In this document: positions 1 to 5,211 of the stretch, piece after piece
Layout of the letters: the number at the start of each line of letters is the position of its first letter
Position numbering within the stretch: position 1 is the first letter of the stretch
Assembly: GCA_030626365.1 (NCBI GenBank)
Contig: DAOUPC010000071.1
Coordinates: forward strand, 1-10,732
DNA length: 10,732 nt
Direction: 5' to 3'
From: Paracoccaceae bacterium
Lineage (GTDB): Bacteria > Pseudomonadota > Alphaproteobacteria > Rhodobacterales > Rhodobacteraceae
Position numbers and translations under genes: made by a program
Notes under the pieces: generated by a model
Seen by the model: only the letters and a program-made list of their open reading frames with translations
The model's database searches: none
What the model was told of the DNA's origin: nothing

Positions 1-1
1 G

Positions 2-320
2 GATGCCAAAGCGGCGGCACAAGTATTGGTCGAACTGAAATCAGCTCCCCGCCAGCATCTTACTGTCGACGGGTGACTTCAACAGGACCCGGAGCGGAAC
101 CTGCATCCACTCCGGGCCCAGAATCGATAGCCATCCTTGGGAACCAATGCTGGAGTTTGACACAACCGATAACAAATTCCGTGACGATCTTCTGGCCAAC
201 GCACTGGACATTCAGGGACAGGTTAAGTCTTCGGGCGGTTATGTTTCGATTCCGCAAGCTCCAGGTATCGGCGTCGAACCAGATATGGAATTTATCAAGC
301 GTTTTGAAATCGCGCCCTAA
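2..320 (+). pseudogene. Remnant of a mandelate racemase/muconate lactonizing enzyme family gene (C-terminal part, frame-broken)
   Basis: Two reading frames carry enolase-superfamily-like protein. Bases 2-76 (second frame) read DAKAAAQVLVELKSAPRQHL followed by TVDG and a stop; this resembles the segment of MR/MLE enzymes that ends at the metal-binding VDAN/VDGN strand. Bases about 130-320 (third frame) read HPWEPMLEFDTTDN, then RDDLL, and near the end IPQAPGIGVEPDMEF before TAA at 318-320; this resembles the extreme C-terminus of the same family, which typically has LEYD, RDDLL and P..PGLGVE.D. In an intact enzyme these segments are far apart (most of the barrel lies between), so a large internal deletion plus a frame change is inferred, with the scar at roughly 70-130. 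The left part lies outside the window. The substrate cannot be assigned. The alternative is two unrelated fragments that happen to be adjacent. Confidence 0.6.
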
Positions 321-585
321 TTTGGCGACATTTAGCGTGCGCAGGAGTATCAACTGTCGAGAAAAGAGCTTGCTACCTCGACGGAGACCAGCTGCTTTAG
401 GGTTTTTCGAAAGGCAGATTTTCCTGCACTGCAGCCGTGGGTTCTTGACGCAGTGAATGCCCGCTCTCCGCCCAATTTGCTGATATTATCGCTTTAAGGT
501 GGAGGTGAAAGGTGGACACAAAGGGGGATTTATCTTTAGAATGTCTCTCTAAGCAATTGTAATAAAATGTTATTTTTTTAAATGT
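321..585. other. Intergenic stretch with no recognisable gene; AT-rich right end
   Basis: No frame gives a protein that I recognise, and the open frames here look like chance. Bases 551-585 are strikingly AT-rich against a GC-rich background and contain an imperfect AT-only inverted repeat (TAATAAAAT, then GTT, then ATTTTTTTA). This lies just past the 3' end of the minus-strand tRNA, where a terminator or an integration scar would be expected. I see no tRNA-end direct repeat that would mark an attachment site within the window. Confidence 0.5.
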
Positions 586-672
586 TGGTGCGGGCGGTGG
601 GAGTCGAACCCACACGGGCACAAGGCCCAACAGATTTTAAGTCTGGTATGTCTACCATTCCATCACGCCCGC
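586..672 (-). tRNA. tRNA-Leu (anticodon UAA)
   Basis: The reverse complement starts GCGGGCGTGATGGAATGG and ends CCCACCGCCCGCACCA. The acceptor stem GCGGGCG/CGCCCGC pairs perfectly (666-672 with 590-596), followed by discriminator A and an encoded CCA (586-588). The T arm contains GGTTCGACTCC. The anticodon loop reads CTTAAAA between CCAGA and TCTG, giving anticodon TAA at 639-637. The long variable arm (GGGCC.TTGT.GCCCG) is typical of a class II tRNA and confirms leucine. It reads UUA, a rare codon in these genes but present, for example in the deacetylase-like gene and dxs. The transcript runs towards the left edge. Confidence 0.97.
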
Positions 673-698
673 ATCCGGCGTTGTTTTAATCTTCTGTA

Positions 699-718
699 TC
701 AGGCCTGTTTAGACCTGA
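699..718. repeat. Small inverted repeat upstream of the tRNA gene
   Basis: TCAGGCCT (699-706) and AGACCTGA (711-718) pair with one mismatch around GTTT. It lies 27-46 bases upstream of the tRNA-Leu 5' end, where a promoter or operator would sit. No clear -35/-10 pair is visible there, so its role is unknown. Confidence 0.35.
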
Positions 719-801
719 AAATCGTCTTCATCTTACAACGCCTTGACCCGTATACGCTCTACTGTGCATAGCCAAGTATTTTAGTGCACCCCAAACGACA
801 A

Positions 802-822
802 CGGGCACCAAATTGGTGCCCG
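802..822 (-). terminator. Intrinsic terminator hairpin for ilvE
   Basis: CGGGCACCAA (802-811) and TTGGTGCCCG (813-822) are perfect 10-base inverted copies around a single base. In practice the inner AT pairs open to form the loop, leaving a stem of about 8 pairs. It lies 26 bases past the ilvE stop on the minus strand and is followed on that strand by TTGTCGTTTGGGG, a moderate U-tract. The plus-strand side lacks a T run, so the direction fits ilvE. Confidence 0.75.
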
Positions 823-847
823 CATCGATTGCCCGTAGCTGGTTAGG

Positions 848-1714
848 TTATTCCCGAACCAGCCTTTCATAGCCCGCGGCGATATCACGGGTCAGCGCGC
901 CGACCTCAAAGTTATAATCGCCGATCTGCCCCACCGGCGTGACTTCGGCGGCGGTGCCGGTCAGCCAGCATTGCTCAAAACTTTCCAGCTCGTCTGGCAT
1001 GATATGGCGTTCATGCACCTTGATCCCGCGCTCTTTCAGCATCCCGATTACCGTCTGGCGGGTAAGGCCGTTCAGGAAACAATCGGGGTCGGGGGTATGG
1101 ACCTCTCCGTCGCGCACGAAAAAGATGTTGGCGCCGGTCGCCTCGGCCACATAGCCGCGATAGTCAAACATCATCGCGTCACTACAACCTTTGGCCTCGG
1201 CGGCATGTTTGGACATGGTGCAGATCATGTAAAGACCGGCGGCTTTGGCATGGCACGGGATGGTTTCAGGGCTGGGGCGTTTCCATTTTGAGATGTCCAG
1301 CCTGGCACCTTTCATCTTGGCGTCGCCGTAATAGGCACCCCATTCCCAGGCGGCAATGGCCATGCGAACCGGGTTGCGCGCCGATGCGACACCCATGTCT
1401 TCGCCGGCCCCGCGCCAGGCCACGGCACGCACATAGGCGTCCTTCAGGCCACTGGCGGCCAGAACCTGAACCTTGGCTGCCTCGATTTCATCCACCGTCC
1501 ACGGGATTTCAAAATCAACCATTTTCGCCGACCTGCGCAGGCGTTCTGAATGCTCGCGGGATTTGAATATCTTGCCGTTATAGGCACGCTCGCCCTCAAA
1601 CACAGAACTGGCGTAATGCATCGCGTGGGTCAGGATGTGAATGTTCGCATCCCGCCATTCGACCATCCGGCCATCCATCCAGATTTGACCGTCCCTATCA
1701 TCATAGCCAGGCAT
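848..1714 (-). CDS. ilvE: Branched-chain amino acid aminotransferase (IlvE, fold type IV PLP enzyme)
   Basis: This enzyme transfers the amino group between glutamate and the 2-oxo acids of leucine, isoleucine and valine in the cytoplasm, using pyridoxal phosphate. The product is 288 residues. FEGERAY near residues 39-45 and EATGANIFFV at 191-200 are class IV aminotransferase motifs; K157 in IPCHAKAAG is the expected Schiff-base lysine; LTGTAAEVTPV at 251-261 is the usual cofactor-phosphate and substrate loop. An upstream ATG at 1747 would add 11 residues, but AGGAGGG lies 6 bases before the ATG at 1714, so the shorter start is chosen. It is monocistronic: a hairpin terminator follows, and petP diverges from it. 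D-amino acid aminotransferase and aminodeoxychorismate lyase share the fold, but the length and motifs favour IlvE. Confidence 0.95.
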   Translation of the reverse strand: MPGYDDRDGQIWMDGRMVEWRDANIHILTHAMHYASSVFEGERAYNGKIFKSREHSERLRRSAKMVDFEIPWTVDEIEAAKVQVLAASGLKDAYVRAVAWRGAGEDMGVASARNPVRMAIAAWEWGAYYGDAKMKGARLDISKWKRPSPETIPCHAKAAGLYMICTMSKHAAEAKGCSDAMMFDYRGYVAEATGANIFFVRDGEVHTPDPDCFLNGLTRQTVIGMLKERGIKVHERHIMPDELESFEQCWLTGTAAEVTPVGQIGDYNFEVGALTRDIAAGYERLVRE

Positions 1715-1720
1715 ATCGCG

Positions 1721-1727
1721 CCCTCCT
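1721..1727 (-). promoter_or_regulatory. Shine-Dalgarno site that fixes the ilvE start
   Basis: On the minus strand AGGAGGG precedes ATG (1714-1712) by 6 bases. It lies inside the reading frame of the longer candidate starting at 1747, which has no comparable site, so the shorter protein is preferred. Confidence 0.85.
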
Positions 1728-1817
1728 GTGTGTTGCTGTCTTTTCATTTGTTGCGCAAACTATGGCCGCATCGGGCATAAAGTTGCGCTAAAACTGTGAT
1801 TCGATACCGCTTCGCAC

Positions 1818-1846
1818 TTGGAATGTCAATAAGGCTGACATATACT
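1818..1846 (+). promoter_or_regulatory. Sigma70-type promoter for petP and probably the downstream operon
   Basis: TTGGAA (1818-1823, 4 of 6 to the -35 consensus) and TATACT (1841-1846, 5 of 6 to the -10 consensus) are separated by exactly 17 bases. Transcription would begin near 1853, about 20 bases before the chosen petP ATG at 1873, which has GAGG 6 bases upstream. If the GTG at 1858 or the ATG at 1861 were used, the mRNA would be almost leaderless. Confidence 0.65.
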
Positions 1847-1872
1847 GATGAAAACGAGTGATGAGGTTTCCC

Positions 1873-2385
1873 ATGTCAGACGGGCGTGTGGCACAGGTAT
1901 ATGGCGGTGAGAACCTGCTGTTTCTGACGGACGAACAGTTGCGGCAGGGGATCGAGGCAATGTTTTTTGCCTATCGCGGCTTTACCGCCGACCCGGACCG
2001 GATACTGGCGGAAATGGCCTATGGCCGCGCACATCACCGGGCAATCCATTTTATCAGCCGCTCACCGGGCACGACGGTGAATAACCTGCTGGCCATTCTT
2101 GGGGTGACCAAGCAATCGCTGAACCGGGTGCTGCGCACGCTGATCGCTGATGGGTTGGTGGAAAGCCGGGTGGGCACGATCGATAAGCGCGAAAGGCACC
2201 TGTATCCGACCGAGGCTGGGCAGGTGTTGGAAAGCCGCCTGTCCGATGCCCAGCGCGCCCGGATGCGCGCGGCATATCGCGATGCCGGACCCGAGGCAGT
2301 GGCCGGATTCAAGCAGGTGCTTGAGGCAATGATGGATACGGACATGCGCCGCGCCTATACCAAGATGAGGGACGGCACATCATGA
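1873..2385 (+). CDS. petP: MarR-family transcriptional regulator, PetP type
   Basis: This is a 170-residue winged-helix DNA-binding regulator. The N-terminal segment LFLTDEQLRQGIEAMFFAYR (residues 16-35) forms the dimer helix. The recognition helix-turn-helix lies at about 67-97 (TTVNNLLAILGVTKQSLNRV and onward), with the wing around DKRERHLYPTEAG at 104-116. I recognise close similarity to PetP of Rhodobacter capsulatus, which is encoded directly before petR, and the same order occurs here. The start is ambiguous: GTG at 1858, ATG at 1861 or ATG at 1873; the last is chosen because TGAGG lies 6 bases upstream and the promoter leaves a 20-base leader. The stop overlaps the petR start (ATGA), implying translational coupling. 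No ligand is known to me; the family assignment is firm, the orthology likely. Confidence 0.88.
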   Translation: MSDGRVAQVYGGENLLFLTDEQLRQGIEAMFFAYRGFTADPDRILAEMAYGRAHHRAIHFISRSPGTTVNNLLAILGVTKQSLNRVLRTLIADGLVESRVGTIDKRERHLYPTEAGQVLESRLSDAQRARMRAAYRDAGPEAVAGFKQVLEAMMDTDMRRAYTKMRDGTS

Positions 2386-3083
2386 GCAATCTGGACGCGC
2401 ATCTGCTGATTGTTGATGACGATGAACGCATTCGGGGCCTGCTGAAAAAATTCCTGATGCGGCACGGGTTTCTGGTGACGGCGGCACGCGATGCGGCGCA
2501 TGCACGCCGAGTGCTGATGGGGTTGGAATTTGATCTGATCGTGATGGATGTGATGATGCCGGGCGAGGATGGCATCAGCCTGACCCAAAGTTTGCGCGAA
2601 ACCATGAGCACGCCAATTCTGCTGCTGACCGCACGGGGCGAGACAGAAAACCGGATTGCCGGGCTTGAGGCCGGGGCGGATGATTATCTGGCCAAGCCAT
2701 TCGAGCCCAAGGAACTGCTGCTTAGGATCAACGCGATATTGCGGCGGATGCCGGACACGCCGGTGGCCGATACGGTGCCCAAAATACTGCATCTTGGGGC
2801 GATCCGCTATGATATTGAACACGGTGAGATGTGGCAGGGGGATGTGCTGGTACGGCTGACGGCCACGGAAAGCCAGTTGCTAAAGATATTCGCGGCGTTT
2901 CCGGGGGAGCCGGTGACGCGGGCCAGGCTGGTCGAGGATCTGGGGCGCGATCGCGGGCAGGCCCAGGAACGCGCGGTGGATGTTCAGATCACGAGGCTGA
3001 GGCGAAAGCTGGAACCTAACCCAAAGCAACCGCGCTATTTGCAGACCGTGCGCGGGGCGGGGTATATGCTGGCCCCTGATTGA
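2382..3083 (+). CDS. petR: OmpR/PhoB-family response regulator, PetR type
   Basis: The product is 233 residues with two domains. The receiver (about 8-125) has the acidic pocket D12-D14 (LIVDDDERIR), the phospho-acceptor D56 in DLIVMDVMMPGEDG, switch T83 (LLLTARG) and K105 (DYLAKPFEPKE), so all phosphorylation residues are intact. The C-terminal winged helix (about 138-232) ends with the typical DVQITRLRRKLEPN and VRGAGYML. It closely resembles R. capsulatus PetR, reported as a regulator needed for expression of the petABC (cytochrome bc1) operon. No histidine kinase gene lies in the window, so it is an orphan as far as can be seen. The ATG overlaps the petP stop, with GAGGGA 9 bases upstream. 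A 73-base gap containing a recurrent family motif separates it from the next gene. Confidence 0.93.
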   Translation: MSNLDAHLLIVDDDERIRGLLKKFLMRHGFLVTAARDAAHARRVLMGLEFDLIVMDVMMPGEDGISLTQSLRETMSTPILLLTARGETENRIAGLEAGADDYLAKPFEPKELLLRINAILRRMPDTPVADTVPKILHLGAIRYDIEHGEMWQGDVLVRLTATESQLLKIFAAFPGEPVTRARLVEDLGRDRGQAQERAVDVQITRLRRKLEPNPKQPRYLQTVRGAGYMLAPD

Positions 3084-3114
3084 TAGGGCGGGTGCCGCTG
3101 CGCGGCGCATTTGT

Positions 3115-3147
3115 GCCTCTGGCGGGGATATTTATAAACAGAAGAAG
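3115..3147 (+). repeat. Rhodobacteraceae-type intergenic motif (GCCTCTGGCGGGGATATTTA family)
   Basis: Between petR and the deacetylase-like gene lies GCCTCTGGCGGGGATATTTA followed by TAAACAGAAGAAG. I recognise this pattern (GCCTCCGGCGGG, a short ATATTT core, then an A-rich AACAGAAGAAG tail) as recurring in gaps between genes in Rhodobacteraceae genomes, from memory and without a count. It has a small GCC/GGC hairpin potential at its left end, and the purine tail sits 9-15 bases before the next ATG, where it can serve as ribosome-binding sequence. Confidence 0.5.
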
Positions 3148-3156
3148 GGCAAGGGG

Positions 3157-4086
3157 ATGACGCGAACCGCACTGATTACCCATGCTGATTGTCTAAACCA
3201 TGTGACGCCGGATGGGCATCCTGAAAAGGTGGCAAGGTTAGAGCATGTGTTGCACGCGCTGGAGCCGCTGAACCTGAGGCAGGTGAGCGCGCCACTGGCC
3301 GCCGAGGATGATATTCTGCGGGTACATCCCGAAAGCTATCTGGCGCAATTGCGCAGGAATTCACCCACCGGGCAGCTTTATCAGATTGATGCTGATACCT
3401 GGATGTCACCGGGGACGCTGAATGCGGCGTTTCGGGCGGCGGGCGCGGTGATGCGCGGGGTCGATATGGTGTTGGCTGGAGAGGTGACAAACGCCTTTGC
3501 CGCCATACGCCCACCAGGTCATCACGCCGAACGTGATACTGCGATGGGGTTTTGCCTGTTTGGGAATGCCGCGCTGGGTGCCAAGCATGCGCTGGAACAC
3601 CATGGGCTAAGCCGCGTTGCGGTGGTTGATTTCGATGTGCATCACGGCAATGGAACGCAGGAAATCCTGTGGGATGAGCCGCGCGCATTATTCATCACCA
3701 GCCAGCAGATGCCGCTGTGGCCCGGATCGGGCAAGGTGGATGAGACGGGCGCATATGACAATATCCTGAACCTGCCCCTGGCGTCCGGCAGTGGCAGTTC
3801 GCAAATGCGAAAAGCGTGGAGGGATCAGGCATTTCCGAGGTTGCGCAGTTTTCGCCCCGAACTGATCATTATTTCCGCCGGGTTTGACGCGCATACAGAT
3901 GACCCCCTGGCCGGGCTGAACTGGAAAACCGACGATTTTGCCTGGTTGACGGGAGAGCTGTGCAATCTTGCCGCAGAACTGTGCGGCGGGCGCATCGTAT
4001 CGACTTTGGAAGGCGGGTATGATCTGAACGCGCTAAGCGCCGCGACCCGGGCGCATGTGGACGAACTGATAAAGGCAGCAACATGA
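3157..4086 (+). CDS. Histone deacetylase-like (AcuC/HDAC family) zinc amidohydrolase
   Basis: The product is 309 residues and spans the whole arginase-like deacetylase fold. Catalytic features in order: GHPE at 20-23, the paired histidines in RPPGHHAE (H122, H123), zinc ligands in FDVHHGNGTQ (D160, H162), the third ligand D244 in SAGFDAHTDDP, and the catalytic tyrosine Y288 in LEGGYD. All metal and catalytic positions are present, so an active enzyme is expected. Family members remove acetyl or other acyl groups from protein lysines, polyamines or small amides; the substrate here cannot be told. No signal peptide is visible, so it is cytoplasmic. ATG at 3157 is preceded by purine-rich AGAAGAAGGGCAAGGGG. 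The stop overlaps xseB by ATGA, with AAAGG 7 bases before the xseB start, indicating coupling with the DNA-repair and isoprenoid genes that follow. Confidence 0.92.
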   Translation: MTRTALITHADCLNHVTPDGHPEKVARLEHVLHALEPLNLRQVSAPLAAEDDILRVHPESYLAQLRRNSPTGQLYQIDADTWMSPGTLNAAFRAAGAVMRGVDMVLAGEVTNAFAAIRPPGHHAERDTAMGFCLFGNAALGAKHALEHHGLSRVAVVDFDVHHGNGTQEILWDEPRALFITSQQMPLWPGSGKVDETGAYDNILNLPLASGSGSSQMRKAWRDQAFPRLRSFRPELIIISAGFDAHTDDPLAGLNWKTDDFAWLTGELCNLAAELCGGRIVSTLEGGYDLNALSAATRAHVDELIKAAT

Positions 4087-4325
4087 GTGATACGCCCGTA
4101 GACAAGATGAGCTTTGAGCAAGCGATGAAAGAGCTGGAGGCGGTGGTCGGTCAGCTGGAGCGCGGAGATGTGGCGCTGGATGCCTCGATTACGCTGTACG
4201 AGCGGGGGGCAGCGTTGAAGAAACGCTGTGAGGAAGAGTTGAATCGCGCCGCGGAAAAGGTGGCGGCGATTACACTGAATGGTGATGGTGCGCCGACCGG
4301 GACCAAGCCTGTCGAAGGACTTTGA
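4083..4325 (+). CDS. xseB: Exodeoxyribonuclease VII small subunit
   Basis: This is an 80-residue protein with the family pattern MSFEQAMKELEAVVGQLERG (9-28), then LDASITLYERGAALKKRCEE (32-51) and a short tail after residue 62. XseB is a helical-hairpin subunit, many copies of which coat the XseA large subunit to form the nuclease that degrades single-stranded DNA from both ends. xseA is not in this window, as is usual. It overlaps the deacetylase-like gene by 4 bases upstream and ispA by one base downstream (TGATG). The xseB-ispA-dxs order is the same as in Escherichia coli and many proteobacteria, which strengthens all three calls. Confidence 0.95.
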   Translation: MSDTPVDKMSFEQAMKELEAVVGQLERGDVALDASITLYERGAALKKRCEEELNRAAEKVAAITLNGDGAPTGTKPVEGL

Positions 4326-5191
4326 TGTTTGCGACCGCGCTGGCGTTGGCTGCGCAGCAGATTGATGCACATTTTGACAGGGTTCTGGGGGAATTTGGCG
4401 ATTCGGCGGTAAGCCACGCAATGCGCCACGCCACCACGGGCGGCAAGCGGCTGCGCGGATTTCTGGTGTTGGAAAGCGCGCGGTTGCACGGTGTCGATGC
4501 GACCCGTGCCATCTGGCCTGCCACCGGGATCGAGGCGCTGCACGCCTATAGTCTGGTGCATGATGACCTGCCGTGCATGGATGACGATGATTTGCGCCGG
4601 GGCCAGCCAACCCTGCACGTCAAATGGGACGAAGGAATTGCCGTACTGGCCGGGGACGCATTGCAGGCATTGGCGTTTGAACTGGTCACACGGCCCGATT
4701 GTGGCAGCGGTGATGTAAGGGCCGATCTGGCGCTTGGTCTGGCGCGGGCATCGGGCGCAAAGGGTATGGTTTTGGGCCAGGCGCGGGACATGGCGGCCGA
4801 AACTGCCGGTCAGCCACTGACACTGGCGCAGGTTACGGCGTTGCAGGCAGGCAAGACCGGGGCATTGATCGAATGGTCGGCCTGCGCAGGGGCACGGCTG
4901 GCCGGGGACGATCCGGCCCCTTTGCATCAATATGCGCAGGGTTTGGGTCTTGCCTTTCAGATTGCCGATGACATTTTGGATGTAACAGGTGATGCGACAA
5001 AGGCGGGTAAGCGGCTGAACAAGGATACCGATGCGGGCAAAGCAACTTTTGTGTCCCTTCTGGGGCTTGAGGGCGCGCGCACCCGTGCGGCAGAACTGGT
5101 TGATCAGGCCTGCACCGCGCTTTCCCCTTATGGGTCGCAGGCCGACACCTTGCGGCAAGCCGCACATTTCGTTATTTCGCGCGACAGTTAA
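4325..5191 (+). CDS. ispA: Farnesyl diphosphate synthase (short-chain polyprenyl synthetase)
   Basis: This enzyme condenses dimethylallyl and geranyl diphosphate with isopentenyl diphosphate to make farnesyl diphosphate, the precursor of quinone tails, undecaprenol and carotenoids. The product is 288 residues. GGKRLRG (39-45) binds the homoallylic diphosphate; the first Asp-rich motif is DDLPCMDDDD at 80-89, and the second is DDILD at 215-219. The segment HAYSLVHDDLP is nearly identical to E. coli IspA, with tyrosine five residues before the first Asp, which fits a C15 product rather than C20. A TTG at 4322 could add one residue, but the ATG at 4325 is chosen because GAAGGA lies 5 bases upstream and it overlaps the xseB stop as TGATG. 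It is followed after 20 bases by dxs. Confusion with geranylgeranyl synthase (crtE) is possible but less likely. Confidence 0.94.
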   Translation: MFATALALAAQQIDAHFDRVLGEFGDSAVSHAMRHATTGGKRLRGFLVLESARLHGVDATRAIWPATGIEALHAYSLVHDDLPCMDDDDLRRGQPTLHVKWDEGIAVLAGDALQALAFELVTRPDCGSGDVRADLALGLARASGAKGMVLGQARDMAAETAGQPLTLAQVTALQAGKTGALIEWSACAGARLAGDDPAPLHQYAQGLGLAFQIADDILDVTGDATKAGKRLNKDTDAGKATFVSLLGLEGARTRAAELVDQACTALSPYGSQADTLRQAAHFVISRDS

Positions 5192-5198
5192 TCACCCC

Positions 5199-5207
5199 AA
5201 AGGAGGT
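5199..5207 (+). promoter_or_regulatory. Strong Shine-Dalgarno site before dxs
   Basis: AAAGGAGGT is an extended anti-16S match ending 4 bases before ATG at 5212. A GTG at 5206 lies within this site and would extend the frame by two codons, so it is not a credible start. This is the best ribosome-binding site in the operon. Confidence 0.85.
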
Positions 5208-5211
5208 GCAG

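Noticed and set aside
73..456. Plus-strand open frame of 127 codons over the gene remnant
   Set aside because: Its protein resembles nothing that I know; the third frame over the same bases carries the family-like C-terminus, so this frame is out of phase.
764..788. GTGCA/TGCAC inverted repeat near the ilvE terminator
   Set aside because: Five-base arms with a long loop are expected by chance.
1712..1747. Longer ilvE start at 1747
   Set aside because: It lacks a ribosome-binding site, and the AGGAGGG at 1727-1721 lies within the extra codons and serves the ATG at 1714.
1749..1788. TTGCGCAAACT and AGTTGCGC repeat in the ilvE-petP gap as an operator
   Set aside because: The arms differ by one inserted base and the match is short; it is too weak to call in a divergent promoter region without comparison.
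3084..3110. GC-rich hairpin after petR as a terminator
   Set aside because: GCCGCTGCGCGGCGC can fold, but no T-run follows, and the next gene starts soon after on the same strand.
4151..5167. Minus-strand open frame of 338 codons opposite ispA
   Set aside because: It is antisense to a clear farnesyl diphosphate synthase, with cysteine- and glutamine-rich low-quality composition and no family resemblance.
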